IMG/VR virus record: IMGVR_UViG_3300043444_000183
Location: 1-64,000 of that record
Origin: a virus
DNA: 64,000 nt
Reading direction: 5' to 3' (one strand)
The translations under genes were made by a program, and so were the position numbers. The notes beneath the pieces are model-generated. The model was given only the letters and a program-made list of their open reading frames with translations, did no database searches and was not told the origin of the DNA. Shown here piece by piece: positions 32,385 through 41,771 of this stretch; position 1 is the stretch's first letter, and each line of letters begins with the position of its first letter.

Positions 32385-32652
32385 TGGCTTTAACAAGCCC
32401 AAACGCACGCCTGGCCACGCTACTAAGAGCCACATTGTGGTTGCCAAGGAGGGTGATCAGGTGAAGACCATTCGCTTTGGTCAACAGGGTGTAAAAACCA
32501 ATCAGACGGTTGGTCAGCGTGAGGCGTTTAAGAGTCGTCATGCAAAGAACATTTCAAAAGGCAAGATGAGCGCTGCTTATTGGGCCGACAAGGTGAAGTG
32601 GAGTCCAAGTAAGACTGCATCACCTAGTGCTAAATGGAAAAAAGGGTCGTGA
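32347..32652 (+). CDS. Conserved basic phage protein, 101 aa
   Basis: Starting at MAKDPRLERAGVDGFNKPKR, the protein continues with FGQQGV, FKSRHAKNI and AAYWADKVKW, a pattern I recognise from many phage genomes. Highly basic and without a known function. It overlaps the previous gene by 38 bases in another frame. Confidence 0.75.
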   Translation: MAKDPRLERAGVDGFNKPKRTPGHATKSHIVVAKEGDQVKTIRFGQQGVKTNQTVGQREAFKSRHAKNISKGKMSAAYWADKVKWSPSKTASPSAKWKKGS

Positions 32653-33431
32653 TGGATTACAATAGCATAGCATTTAAGAACGCAGCAGTTGATCGCTTAA
32701 GCAAGATGACAACTGACCCTGCATTGATCACAAGGAATAGAGCCAAGGCTGCTCGTGACATGCGTAAGGATGTTATACCAATGCAGAACGCAGATGGAAC
32801 TACATCTACTCATGTTATGGCAGGTGGTGAGGGTGGATCTGGTAAATTTAAATATACCGTGAATCCAACTGTGTTCCCTAATGATGGTGGCAAGACATGG
32901 ACTGACTTACGTGAGGATCCTTGGGGAGCTTATGATGAGGCGAGCAAAAGAGGCGAATTAATTGGATTCAAGTCTGAGCGTCGCGCTGAGAAGTTTGGCA
33001 TGGGATCTTGGAAGAAAGGTCAAGCTGGTCGTGAGGCTATGCAGATGTACCGTGAAGAGAAGAAAGCAGGCAATCTTTATACTCAAAAGAAAAAGGTAGA
33101 GAATAAGATCGCCAATATCGACAATAATAAGCGATTAAATCGCGTTGTAGACCGTCGTTACGAGCGAATGGATAAGAAGTATGACAGAGCAGCTAATAAT
33201 CCAGCTAAGCTATCTAAATTAGACAAAAAATACGGCTACAATTACGAGGCCGCCAAGGCGGCCGGTATTCAGCCTGACGAGACAGGACATTGGGGATCTA
33301 TCGGTAATGATGGTATGATTCTCAAGGGACCAAAGCATCCTTCAATGATTAAGACCAAAAAGGTTGAGGGGTTGTTGGGTAACAAGATTGTAAAGAGAAA
33401 CGGCAACTTATATAGCGTTCCTAAAAAATGA
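32652..33431 (+). CDS. Conserved virion-type protein, 259 aa
   Basis: The ATG sharing a base with the previous stop gives MDYNSIAFKNAAVDRLSKM. The C-terminal half contains DETGHWGSIGNDGMILKGPK, then a KHPSMIKT element, found in many phage virion proteins. A Lys-rich helical middle separates the parts. A structural or ejected role is inferred from its neighbours. Confidence 0.65.
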   Translation: MDYNSIAFKNAAVDRLSKMTTDPALITRNRAKAARDMRKDVIPMQNADGTTSTHVMAGGEGGSGKFKYTVNPTVFPNDGGKTWTDLREDPWGAYDEASKRGELIGFKSERRAEKFGMGSWKKGQAGREAMQMYREEKKAGNLYTQKKKVENKIANIDNNKRLNRVVDRRYERMDKKYDRAANNPAKLSKLDKKYGYNYEAAKAAGIQPDETGHWGSIGNDGMILKGPKHPSMIKTKKVEGLLGNKIVKRNGNLYSVPKK

Positions 33432-33646
33432 TCATCCTAAAAAGACACAAAGGGTTAGGTGATACTGTAGCTGCTATTACTAAGGTCACCCGACTAGACC
33501 AGCTAGTCGGAGACGACTGCGGATGCAAAGAGAGACAAGAAGCGCTAAACGATCCTAACCTACTGATAAACAAACTACTATATGGGACAAAGCAAGACAT
33601 CGAAGTATTACGCGGCCAATCCGAAGGCAGCGGAGAAGAGGCGTGA
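33428..33646 (+). CDS. Small protein with CGC motif, 72 aa
   Basis: LGDTVAAITKVTRLDQL, then C-G-C and ERQEALN. This short pattern is shared by phage proteins encoded beside virion genes. The ATG overlaps the upstream stop and the end overlaps the next gene by 65 bases. Confidence 0.6.
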   Translation: MIILKRHKGLGDTVAAITKVTRLDQLVGDDCGCKERQEALNDPNLLINKLLYGTKQDIEVLRGQSEGSGEEA

Positions 33647-33842
33647 ATATCAGCGTGAGTTGAACGCTACTCCTGAGCGAAAGAGATACCGAGCTGAGCA
33701 CAATGCTGCCCGTCGAGCCAACGGCATCGACGGCAAGGGTGGCCCAGACATGAGTTCCACAAAAAGTGGTAAATTTGTAAAAGAAAACCCAAGTAAAAAC
33801 AGAGCTCGAAACGGTGCAAACGGCAAGAGCGTAAAAAAATAA
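33582..33842 (+). CDS. Conserved basic phage protein, 86 aa
   Basis: The sequence SKYYAANPKAAEKRREYQRE followed by TKSGKFVKENPSKNRARNGA matches a small protein common in crAss-like phages. Strongly basic and helical first half. Probably DNA-binding or virion-associated; function unproven. Confidence 0.7.
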   Translation: MGQSKTSKYYAANPKAAEKRREYQRELNATPERKRYRAEHNAARRANGIDGKGGPDMSSTKSGKFVKENPSKNRARNGANGKSVKK

Positions 33843-33845
33843 GAC

Positions 33846-34112
33846 ATGGCATATCAAAAATTACAGGTACAACGTGCAGCTGTAGTAACTCCTAGTGACA
33901 CTGTGAACATCCCATACGTTGGTGGCGATGGAACAACTCCATCATGGGCTTGCACTTTATATATTGGCACTGGTGGAAACCTTCGCGTATTGACTGAGGG
34001 TGGTGACGACATAACATTTGTTAATGTTTTGGGTGGAACTACACTTCCGGTTAACGTTGTAAGAGTATTTGCAACTAGCACAACAGCTTCAAATATTGTA
34101 GCTCTTTGGTAA
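33846..34112 (+). CDS. Small beta-sandwich virion protein, 88 aa
   Basis: MAYQKLQVQRAAVVTPSDTV, LYIGTGGNLRVLT and PVNVVRVFATSTTASNIVAL form a pattern I know from phage head or tail decoration-type proteins. All beta, without cysteine. The exact place in the virion is not determined. Confidence 0.7.
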   Translation: MAYQKLQVQRAAVVTPSDTVNIPYVGGDGTTPSWACTLYIGTGGNLRVLTEGGDDITFVNVLGGTTLPVNVVRVFATSTTASNIVALW

Positions 34113-34113
34113 T

Positions 34114-34278
34114 ATGTGGATTTTTAATGCCATAGTAAATGCAATTGGGGCTACCTTCATTGGTGAGCCTGGTTATATTGTCAGATCGTTTGAAAATCGG
34201 GTGGCAGCTGATGGCGGTCGTTTTGAGGCTGAGTCATGTTTGATAAGCACGCTTAACTTTCTAAATAGCATTTCATGA
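34114..34278 (+). CDS. Small phage protein, 54 aa
   Basis: Starts MWIFNAIVNAIGATFIGEPG and holds the recurring RVAADGGRFEAESCL motif seen in short proteins before phage fibre genes. Its stop overlaps the next ATG (ATGA). Confidence 0.6.
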   Translation: MWIFNAIVNAIGATFIGEPGYIVRSFENRVAADGGRFEAESCLISTLNFLNSIS

Positions 34279-35969
34279 GTTTATTACAACAGGCTTCTTT
34301 AATCGTAACCCCCAATGCTTACAAAGAAGGCAAACTATATTCCGTTATTCCGTCCGATGGTTCAGGTGATTTATCGGTAACCCGAGCGACTACTGCAACG
34401 AGAGTGAACTCAGCTGGCTTGGTTGAGCTTGTGCCTTATAATTTAGTAGGTTACTCTGAGCAATTTGATAATTCGTATTGGATTAAGCAAAGTGTAAACA
34501 TTACTTCAAACTCTATTGCCGCGCCAAACGGAACTTTAACGGCAGACACATATCAACCTACTTCTAATGATTCATACATTTTTCCAAACGCAAATTTAAA
34601 TCTTTCTTTAGGTAGCTTTTCTGCTCAAATTTGGATAAAGGGTAGTCCTTCTTCAATTGGAAATACTGTACGTTTTTGGTTGTGGCACTTAACTAGCACA
34701 GGAAATACAGGTCTTACAACGGTAACCTTAACTGCGGATTGGCAGCTTGTAACAATATCAGCATCAGTAACAGGAGCAGGAGACACACGATTGCGCATTG
34801 ACACAACTAATCACACAAATCCATTTTACATTTGGGGTGTTCAGCTAAATGAAGGTACAATTGCAAAGCCATACCAACGTACTGAAACACGATTAAACAT
34901 CCCACGTTTAGACTACTCAAATGGTAGTTGCCCAAGTTTGTTAGTAGAGCCGCAGAGGACTAATTTGGCTTTGTATAGTGAAGAATTGGACAATGCATAT
35001 TGGACAAAAGTAAACGCAACGCTATCCGCAAATAGTGTAGTATCTCCTAGCGGCGTTCAAAACGCAGACCAAGTAACATTCACTTCAGGTGGATTTGTGC
35101 GATTCAATCAAACTCCTATAACACCACTTACCGCCTACACGATTTCAGCGTGGGTTAAAAAACCTGCAACAGGTGGGGCAAATTCAATCCGAATTACAAC
35201 AAATAACACAGCAGCTTGGAACACGGGTATATCTCAAGAATATACTCTCACAACTGAATGGCAAAGAATAGTTCTAAGCGGAAATATTATTTTAGCAGGT
35301 ACGGGGGCTTATGTTATTATCGGTGGAGTAGATGCTACAGGCGCAACTGATACTGATGCTATTGGTATTGTTCACATTTGGGGAGCGCAGTTAGAATTAG
35401 GCGCATACGCTACATCTTATATTCCTACTACATCAGCTTCAGTAACACGAAATTTAGATTCTATTTCTAAGACTGGTATTTCGTCTTTGCTTAACCCCAG
35501 TCAGGGAACTTTTTTCGTTGAGGCATCTACTTTACAAGGTACTGAAGAGAAAGCTATCCAATTATCCAACGGAAGTGATTTAAATGTTGTAATGCTTCAC
35601 TATTACGGCGGTAATGAAGTTCGATGTACAGTAGTTGGTGGCGGTTCAACATATTTGAGAATTGTAAGCATCAATGTAAACAATGTCAAAAAAATGGCGG
35701 TTTCTTGGAAATCAACAGGTGTATTTTTGTACATAAATGGTGTTCAATACTCAGTACCTTTAACCGCAGGAAGCGGAGGCGGTGTGCCATCTGTATTAGA
35801 TAGATTGACATTTAGCTATTGGTGGGGTGGATTCCCATTCCTTACAAATACTAAATCAGTGGCAGTATGGAAAACTGCTTTAACTGATAATCAATTGGAG
35901 ATACTAACAGGTACTTCATTCGATACATATGCCGAAATGGCTTCATATTATAACTATACTTTACAATGA
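34275..35969 (+). CDS. Receptor-binding/adhesin-type tail protein A, 564 aa
   Basis: The N-terminal RATTATRVNSAGLVELVPYN leads into repeated carbohydrate-binding-module-like beta-sandwich units, each ending with IWGAQL-type strands, with a link containing SYIPTTSASVTRN. The C-terminal third looks like a concanavalin-type jelly roll. It is a paralogue of the next gene, sharing the opening, the central LLVEPQRTNLAL and the IPTTSASVTRN elements. Probable role is binding host glycans at the tail tip; which of the two copies binds what is unknown. Confidence 0.75.
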   Translation: MSLLQQASLIVTPNAYKEGKLYSVIPSDGSGDLSVTRATTATRVNSAGLVELVPYNLVGYSEQFDNSYWIKQSVNITSNSIAAPNGTLTADTYQPTSNDSYIFPNANLNLSLGSFSAQIWIKGSPSSIGNTVRFWLWHLTSTGNTGLTTVTLTADWQLVTISASVTGAGDTRLRIDTTNHTNPFYIWGVQLNEGTIAKPYQRTETRLNIPRLDYSNGSCPSLLVEPQRTNLALYSEELDNAYWTKVNATLSANSVVSPSGVQNADQVTFTSGGFVRFNQTPITPLTAYTISAWVKKPATGGANSIRITTNNTAAWNTGISQEYTLTTEWQRIVLSGNIILAGTGAYVIIGGVDATGATDTDAIGIVHIWGAQLELGAYATSYIPTTSASVTRNLDSISKTGISSLLNPSQGTFFVEASTLQGTEEKAIQLSNGSDLNVVMLHYYGGNEVRCTVVGGGSTYLRIVSINVNNVKKMAVSWKSTGVFLYINGVQYSVPLTAGSGGGVPSVLDRLTFSYWWGGFPFLTNTKSVAVWKTALTDNQLEILTGTSFDTYAEMASYYNYTLQ

Positions 35970-37726
35970 TAGAACAAGCAAGTTTAATAATTGGAGATGG
36001 TAATTGGGCTGTTAAATCAGACAATCTATTAGGATATGCTTTGCCTCAAGGTAAGTATACGCCTAGAGAGATGTCAGTCGTTCGCGCTACCACAGCTACA
36101 CGCGTTAATTCGTTAGGACTTGTTGAGCTTGTGCCTTACAATTTATATGAGCACAGCGAGCAATTTGATAACTCTTATTGGACTAAAGCAGCAGTAACAA
36201 TTTCAGCTAATGCCACTACTGCGCCAAATGGAACGTTGACTGCTGAAAAAGCAATAGGAACTGCAACAACTACTGCTCATGATGTTACTCGAAATTTAAC
36301 TAGACCATCAGGTAGCTATACTACAACGATGTCAATTTATGCTAAGAAATCGGAAGATAAATATATCTTGTTGCAATTAGCAGATGGAGGCGGAGGTATT
36401 GGTATTACCTTTGATGTTGATTTAGGTAATGTATCCGCTGCTGCGGCTACTTACGGAACTGGTTGGTCTGCCGTTTCAAACTCAATTAGCTCAGTTGGCA
36501 ATGGCTGGTTTAGAATTATATTTACGGCTACTACAACAAATGCTTCTACAAGTTTAAATACATCTTATAGGGTTGGTAATATAGCTAATTTATTTGGTGG
36601 AAGTACGGGTAATGGCGTTAATGGCGTATTCATTTGGGGAGCGCAAATTGTAGAAGGCTCAGCCGCCAAAGACTACCAACGCACAGAAACACGATTAAAC
36701 ATCCCAAGGATAGATTACTCATTAGGAAGCTACCCAAGTTTGTTAGTAGAGCCGCAGAGGACTAATTTGGCTTTAAGAAGCCAAGAGTTTGATAATCCTA
36801 CATGGCAGAAAGCTGGTGGCACAACAATTACAGCAAATTCCACTACTGCTCCTGATGGAACATTGACTGCTGATACTTTTAATGCCAGTCAAACTAATTT
36901 GCTTTGGCAAAATCTAAGCGCATCAAATAATACTACCTACACACTATCTTTATGGGTGAAATTAGGTACGGCAACAAACATTTGCCTAATTGCTAATAAC
37001 ACATTAGGTTGGAATACAATTGGTGGTCAAAGTTTTAATGCTTCAAATGGTTTAAATACATCTACTTGGACAAGGATTTCATTTACATTTACAACCCCTG
37101 TCTTGCCTGTTGGCGCAATTAATATACATTTTGGAGGAAATTCACAAACTGGCTTAACTCAATCAACAGGAACTGTATTTATATGGGGCGCACAACTCGA
37201 AGCTGGTGCATATCCAACCAGTTACATACCGACTACATCAGCAAGTGTAACTCGAAATGTTGATATATTACAACGCACAAACGTTTATACTAATGGACTA
37301 ATAACCGCAAGCGGTGGTACTTGGTATGGTGAAATAAAAAACAACCAAGCATTGGTTCGTGATGCATCAAACTATTCATTTGCTTTAAAAAACGCTACCG
37401 CATTCAATAGCGGTATTTATTTAAGACAAGCAACTGGTGGCGCACAAAGATTAGCTATTGTGCCTTACTCTTCAGGTTCGATTCCTTCAGGGGGTGCATA
37501 TACCACCTTGACTGATATGGTTAAATTTGCAGCCAAATGGAATGGAACAAGTTACAATCTTTTCGTTAATGGTGTTCAAGTAGTATCGGGAATCCCTTAT
37601 ACACCTACTCAGTTTGAATTTTTAGAGTGCCCAAGCGGTAGAGATATTCCGTTATTTATTAGTGCAATGGCTTTGTTTCCTAGTCCATTAACCGATGCCC
37701 AATGTATCACCTTAACAACTTTGTAA
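35966..37726 (+). CDS. Receptor-binding/adhesin-type tail protein B, 586 aa
   Basis: Paralogue of the preceding gene with the same order: RATTATRVNSLGLVELVPYN, a first beta-sandwich with SEQFDNSYWTKAAV, the LLVEPQRTNLALRSQEFDNP segment, a second beta-sandwich and a jelly-roll end. Near-identical short blocks at the DNA level alternate with strongly diverged blocks. The ATG overlaps the previous stop. It probably gives a second binding specificity. Confidence 0.75.
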   Translation: MIEQASLIIGDGNWAVKSDNLLGYALPQGKYTPREMSVVRATTATRVNSLGLVELVPYNLYEHSEQFDNSYWTKAAVTISANATTAPNGTLTAEKAIGTATTTAHDVTRNLTRPSGSYTTTMSIYAKKSEDKYILLQLADGGGGIGITFDVDLGNVSAAAATYGTGWSAVSNSISSVGNGWFRIIFTATTTNASTSLNTSYRVGNIANLFGGSTGNGVNGVFIWGAQIVEGSAAKDYQRTETRLNIPRIDYSLGSYPSLLVEPQRTNLALRSQEFDNPTWQKAGGTTITANSTTAPDGTLTADTFNASQTNLLWQNLSASNNTTYTLSLWVKLGTATNICLIANNTLGWNTIGGQSFNASNGLNTSTWTRISFTFTTPVLPVGAINIHFGGNSQTGLTQSTGTVFIWGAQLEAGAYPTSYIPTTSASVTRNVDILQRTNVYTNGLITASGGTWYGEIKNNQALVRDASNYSFALKNATAFNSGIYLRQATGGAQRLAIVPYSSGSIPSGGAYTTLTDMVKFAAKWNGTSYNLFVNGVQVVSGIPYTPTQFEFLECPSGRDIPLFISAMALFPSPLTDAQCITLTTL

Positions 37727-37727
37727 A

Positions 37728-38018
37728 ATGAACATATATAAGCTCACATACACAAACAAGGAGCAAGCAGTTGCAGACCTTGAAGCAAAACAAATCCTAA
37801 CTGAAAACGGATACGGAGAAGGCGTTCAGGCTGTCGTTGAAATCGGTCTGATAGTTTTGGACGTAGTAGACGAACAACCTATCTACGCTGATGGATACCA
37901 TTACGATGTGATGTCAACTGAAACTTATGACTTTGGAGCAAACCTTGTCGTACCTAAGAACCCAAAGCACGCCTTTGCAGGCTATCCTATAACTGAAGAA
38001 GTACATGAAGTTCAGTAA
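37728..38018 (+). CDS. Fibre-associated small protein, 96 aa
   Basis: The sequence YADGYHYDVMSTETYDFGAN followed by NPKHAFAGY recurs beside phage fibre genes. It could be a fibre chaperone or adaptor, but I know no proven function. The end overlaps the next gene by 14 bases. Confidence 0.6.
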   Translation: MNIYKLTYTNKEQAVADLEAKQILTENGYGEGVQAVVEIGLIVLDVVDEQPIYADGYHYDVMSTETYDFGANLVVPKNPKHAFAGYPITEEVHEVQ

Positions 38019-38328
38019 CCAAGGCACTATTTCTACATCAGGGACGATTATACATACGGCCCCTGACAATAATGTATCTGAACTTCGTTATATGCGATTT
38101 AATAATCCGGCTGCATATGTCTTGACGGTATCAAAATATACCGCATCTACAACGACAACAACTCAAGTATATTCTGTTACATTGAGCGCAGGTGATACTA
38201 TCACTGACTCATTTCCATATTTTTTAAACGAAGGTGATTATATAACCGTCACATCTAGTGTTTCAGGTACAACATTTATAGCTGAGGGTGAAGATATGCC
38301 TAATATAAATGTTGTGAGATGCAGGTAG
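38005..38328 (+). CDS. Beta-rich virion protein, 107 aa
   Basis: A Thr/Ser-rich all-beta protein (YVLTVSKYTASTTTTTQVYS) with no transmembrane segment, set between fibre genes. Probably a small virion protein such as a decoration or fibre adaptor. Confidence 0.6.
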   Translation: MKFSNQGTISTSGTIIHTAPDNNVSELRYMRFNNPAAYVLTVSKYTASTTTTTQVYSVTLSAGDTITDSFPYFLNEGDYITVTSSVSGTTFIAEGEDMPNINVVRCR

Positions 38329-39749
38329 TTGACGCAAATGGTAATATGTTCGGATATGATCATCTAGAGATCATAGGGGTAGACGGTAAGCCAAAAACCA
38401 CAGGTGGTGGAGGTGGTCCTTATGTACCATATACTGGGGCAACCGGAGATGTTGACCTTGGTGAGTATGAGTTGAAAGCAGGTCAATTAGAGTTAGATCA
38501 AACACCTACAGGAACAGCAGGTGTTGCTGTCATGAGATGGAATGATCAAGATGGTACTGCGGATCTTGGATTAAAGGGTGGAAATGTAACACTTCAGATA
38601 GGTCAAGAGCAGGTAACTAGGGTTGTTAATAAGACAGGATCTGATTTATTAGAGGCTAACTATCAAGCTGTAAGAATTAGTGGTGCTCAGGGTAATCGAT
38701 TGAAAGTTGACTTAGCTCAGGCTAACAATGATGCTAATAGTGCTGATACAATTGGTATTGTTACTGAGACTATATTAAACAATCAAGAGGGCTTTGTTAC
38801 TACTAGTGGATTAGTAAGAAATATTGACACCACTGGTACGTTGCAAGGTGAAACCTGGTTAGATGGTAATTTGCTTTATTTAAGTGGGACTATTGCTGGT
38901 CAGATAACAAATGTAAAACCGACAGCACCTATACATACTGTCATAATGGGTTATGTTGTAAGGGCTCATGCTACTCAGGGACAGATATATGTGAAGGTTG
39001 ATAATGGGTATGAGTTAGATGAGCTTCATAATGTTGCTATCACATCTCCAGCGAATAATGACTTACTTCAGTACGACTCAGCTACATCACTATGGAAAAA
39101 TGAGTCATTGTCTTCAGCTGGAATACAACCTTCAATCACGTTAACTACTACTGGAACAAGTGGAGCGGCTACTTTGGTTGGGGCAACTTTAAATATTCCT
39201 CAGTATGGCGGAGGCGGCGGAGGCGGTGTTCACGGATTTTTAACTCCAAGCGGAATGGGAGTTACGGCTATGGTCATAACTTCGGGAACTAATACTGCTG
39301 TGCCAGCATCAAATACCATGTACGCATATCCAATCATTATGGCAAAAGATTATACATTCAATTCTATGCAAATGTATTGCCAATCATTGTTAGCTGGAGC
39401 TAATGCCCGAATACTTATTTATTCAGATTTAAACAGCGCCCCAAATACCAAATTATATGAAAGCACAACTATTGATTTGTCTACTACGGGAACAAAAACA
39501 ATAACAAATACCATGACATTTACCAAAGGAACTATTTATTGGATGGTTCTACATTGCGGTAATGGAGGCTCTCCACTTTCGATTCGCAGCATGAGTGCAT
39601 TAACTACAATGCCTATTGGATATCAAAGTAATAATGCTACATATAATCTAATCAGTAAATCATCAATTCCATTAGGGAGTGCACCAACGACTTTTGGAGC
39701 ATCGTCAGTGTCCACACTTAATGCACCACTAATTGCATTATTTCAATAA
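38319..39749 (+). CDS. Tail fibre protein, 476 aa
   Basis: The opening PYVPYTGATGDVDLGEYELK and the section MRWNDQDGTADLGLKGGNVT, NNQEGFVTTSGLVRNIDTTG, ATQGQIYVKVDNGYELDELH are typical of phage fibre and baseplate-spike proteins. A poly-Gly hinge (GGGGGG, near residue 300) separates this stalk from a C-terminal jelly-roll domain that may bind the host surface. Confidence 0.8.
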   Translation: MQVVDANGNMFGYDHLEIIGVDGKPKTTGGGGGPYVPYTGATGDVDLGEYELKAGQLELDQTPTGTAGVAVMRWNDQDGTADLGLKGGNVTLQIGQEQVTRVVNKTGSDLLEANYQAVRISGAQGNRLKVDLAQANNDANSADTIGIVTETILNNQEGFVTTSGLVRNIDTTGTLQGETWLDGNLLYLSGTIAGQITNVKPTAPIHTVIMGYVVRAHATQGQIYVKVDNGYELDELHNVAITSPANNDLLQYDSATSLWKNESLSSAGIQPSITLTTTGTSGAATLVGATLNIPQYGGGGGGGVHGFLTPSGMGVTAMVITSGTNTAVPASNTMYAYPIIMAKDYTFNSMQMYCQSLLAGANARILIYSDLNSAPNTKLYESTTIDLSTTGTKTITNTMTFTKGTIYWMVLHCGNGGSPLSIRSMSALTTMPIGYQSNNATYNLISKSSIPLGSAPTTFGASSVSTLNAPLIALFQ

Positions 39750-39757
39750 CTAATATT

Positions 39758-39913
39758 ATGGCACAAATTAGGGAAGAAATATATAACGAAGACGGACTAG
39801 TAGAAGTTCGTTTTATCGAAGTAGACGAACCTACTACAGAAGAATTGATTGCTCAAAAAGAGGCGGAACTTCTTGCGATGTATAACGAACTTAAACAACT
39901 TAAAGGAGAATGA
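39758..39913 (+). CDS. Small acidic coiled-coil protein, 51 aa
   Basis: MAQIREEIYNEDGLVEVRFI followed by a helix rich in Glu/Leu (TEELIAQKEAELLAMYNEL). Stop overlaps the spanin ATG. It resembles short fibre-linked phage proteins; function unknown. Confidence 0.6.
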   Translation: MAQIREEIYNEDGLVEVRFIEVDEPTTEELIAQKEAELLAMYNELKQLKGE

Positions 39914-40338
39914 AATACTTATTAATAATACTGATAATATTAACATCTTGCAGCCCAATAAAACGTTTTACTCGTCTAGTTGAGAAGTATCCATACCTAC
40001 TTACTCAGGATACATTGATCATCCATGATACTATCAATCTATACATACCTGAGGTGCATACAGACACTGTAGTAACATTGAGAGAGCTTATTGATACAAT
40101 AACTCTAACTAAGGACAGAGTTACTGTTAAAACGTGGTATGTGCCAAAAGAAAAGAAGGTATACATACAAGGCAAATGTGATCCGGTCTATATCACTAAG
40201 ATAGTTGAGCGTAAGGTGCCTATTAGGACATTCGAGAAGTACCCGTGGTGGAAGAAGTTGGTCAACAACATGTTGGCTGTTTTTATTATCTTTGTTATCA
40301 TCTATACAGGCTATAGATTGTTTAAAAGGCTAGTATGA
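39910..40338 (+). CDS. Candidate unimolecular spanin, 142 aa
   Basis: The N-terminus is a lipoprotein signal with lipobox L11-T-S-C14, and the C-terminus has one transmembrane helix (about residues 117-136) with basic ends. The middle is a periplasmic segment with many Thr/Val strands. Outer-membrane lipid anchor plus inner-membrane helix on one chain is the u-spanin layout, which fuses the membranes at the last step of lysis. Its position before holin and endolysin genes fits. Confidence 0.75.
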   Translation: MKYLLIILIILTSCSPIKRFTRLVEKYPYLLTQDTLIIHDTINLYIPEVHTDTVVTLRELIDTITLTKDRVTVKTWYVPKEKKVYIQGKCDPVYITKIVERKVPIRTFEKYPWWKKLVNNMLAVFIIFVIIYTGYRLFKRLV

Positions 40339-40760
40339 AAACTAACACATTAATTGTTTTGTCTGCATTATTTACGGTGATTACACCAGCAGTACCTCTT
40401 ATCTTGGTATCGTTGATGGCGATCTTTGTTGACGCCTGTTTCGGTATCTGGAGATCTGTTAAGAAGAATGGTTGGGTGTCCTTCCAAAGTAAAAAACTTA
40501 TAGCTACTGTACAAAAGTCGTTCTTGTATTCAGGAGCGATTTTGTTTTTCTATATGATAGAGAAGTACATTGCAGGTGACATCATTGCTCACTTTATATC
40601 TGTTGAGTTGCTGATCACAAAAGCAGTTGCATTCTTTTGCGTATTCACTGAGGTGAAGTCAATTAATGAGAACTATAAAGATGTAACAGGGGTAGATATT
40701 CTTACTAAGTTTAAAGCCTTCATGACAGGCCTTAAGAAGGAAAGCGATAAGTGGAAGTAA
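40335..40760 (+). CDS. Holin, 141 aa
   Basis: Four hydrophobic segments (about residues 6-21, 20-40, 61-80 and 92-108) with a basic amphipathic stretch RSVKKNGW and a charged tail resemble the phage holin family found in Bacteroidota phages. It would open the inner membrane for the endolysin. Coupled to the spanin gene by ATGA. Confidence 0.75.
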   Translation: MKTNTLIVLSALFTVITPAVPLILVSLMAIFVDACFGIWRSVKKNGWVSFQSKKLIATVQKSFLYSGAILFFYMIEKYIAGDIIAHFISVELLITKAVAFFCVFTEVKSINENYKDVTGVDILTKFKAFMTGLKKESDKWK

Positions 40761-40761
40761 T

Positions 40762-41226
40762 ATGTTAACTACAGCTCAAATTACAGCCAAGTATGGCAAG
40801 CCTAATGAGAAGGGCACATATCTAAAAACAATTAACCTTCCTTACCCAATGCGTATAGCATGGGATACCGATACTAAGGTAACAAAGATGAGATGCCATA
40901 AGGATGTCGCTGATGCCTTTTTGGCTGTGTTTAACGACATTTTAGATGCCTATGGGTATGAACGTATTGTCGAGTTAGGGATAGACCTTTACGGAGGATG
41001 TTTTAATTTCCGTAAGATGCGCGGTGGTAACTCTTGGAGCACTCACTCTTGGGGAATTGCCATTGATCTAGATCCTGCGCGAAACACATTAAAGGAGACA
41101 TCTAAGACAGCTCGCTTCGCTCGTGCTGAGTATAAGGAGATGATTGATATCTTTTACAAGCATGGTTTTATTAGCCTTGGTCGTGAAAAGAACTACGATT
41201 GGATGCACTTTCAAATAAATCACTAA
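40762..41226 (+). CDS. Endolysin: M15 D,D-/L,D-type peptidase
   Basis: The product shows the M15 zinc-peptidase signature S93-x-H95-xx-G98-x-A100-x-D102 and the final zinc ligand in WMH149F. At 154 residues it is a single catalytic domain without a signal peptide, so it should depend on the holin. It cuts the peptide stems of peptidoglycan, as do VanY-like and phage L-alanyl-D-glutamate peptidases. Confidence 0.9.
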   Translation: MLTTAQITAKYGKPNEKGTYLKTINLPYPMRIAWDTDTKVTKMRCHKDVADAFLAVFNDILDAYGYERIVELGIDLYGGCFNFRKMRGGNSWSTHSWGIAIDLDPARNTLKETSKTARFARAEYKEMIDIFYKHGFISLGREKNYDWMHFQINH

Positions 41227-41231
41227 ATTTG
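41224..41231 (+). promoter_or_regulatory. Candidate promoter -7 box TAAATTTG
   Basis: A TAnnTTTG box overlaps the endolysin stop and lies four bases before the ATG at 41236, implying a nearly leaderless transcript. ATTG lies 22 bp upstream, slightly too far for an ideal -33. Confidence 0.4.
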
Positions 41232-41235
41232 TACA

Positions 41236-41367
41236 ATGAAGAAGGTTGAGCAGTCAGCAAAGAAGAATGTTAAAGTGAGTCGCCCAGGCATTCACGCTAA
41301 AACAAAAACATCTTGTTTAAAGTCTTCAAAAAGTTACAAAAAGAAATATAAAGGCCAAGGACGATGA
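41236..41367 (+). CDS. Small basic phage protein, 43 aa
   Basis: MKKVEQSAKKNVKVSRPGIH is followed by AKTKTS and a SKSYKKKYKGQGR end, a pattern repeatedly found near terminase genes of Bacteroidota phages. Highly basic. Stop overlaps the next ATG. Confidence 0.7.
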   Translation: MKKVEQSAKKNVKVSRPGIHAKTKTSCLKSSKSYKKKYKGQGR

Positions 41368-41765
41368 AAGTACAAAATTATAACACTGAAACTCCAAGCA
41401 CAGGATCAAAAGTATTTGGTTCTAATGATGCTGGTAATACTGTTAATTTCAGCGTACCAGCTTTATTGGCCTTAAATCAGTCTCCTTCAGTTATCTTAAC
41501 AAATGCGCTAACTGCCGCTACGTTGACAAACGTAAACACATACTTTACAGGAACAGCTGGACCGTCTTTTGCGGTCACTCTTCCAGCCGCTAGTTCAAAT
41601 CTTGATGGCGTCAAGTATGTTGTTATGTCAACAGCTACTCGCGCAACAACAACTTGGTCTTCAAGTGGCGCGTCAGTTGTTGGTGCCCCGTCTACACTTA
41701 CGGCAAATACACCGGTATGCTTGCAATACAGCCATGCATTTTTAACTTGGTATATATCAATCTAA
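41364..41765 (+). CDS. Beta-rich virion protein, 133 aa
   Basis: Ser/Thr/Ala-rich, all-beta, without signal or membrane segment; the end (CLQYSHAFLTWYISI) resembles the trimer-forming ends of fibre or decoration proteins. Family not recognised. Confidence 0.6.
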   Translation: MKVQNYNTETPSTGSKVFGSNDAGNTVNFSVPALLALNQSPSVILTNALTAATLTNVNTYFTGTAGPSFAVTLPAASSNLDGVKYVVMSTATRATTTWSSSGASVVGAPSTLTANTPVCLQYSHAFLTWYISI

Positions 41766-41771
41766 TATAAT

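Noticed and set aside
34275-37726. Diversity-generating retroelement target
   Set aside because: No reverse transcriptase or template repeat is present anywhere in the window.
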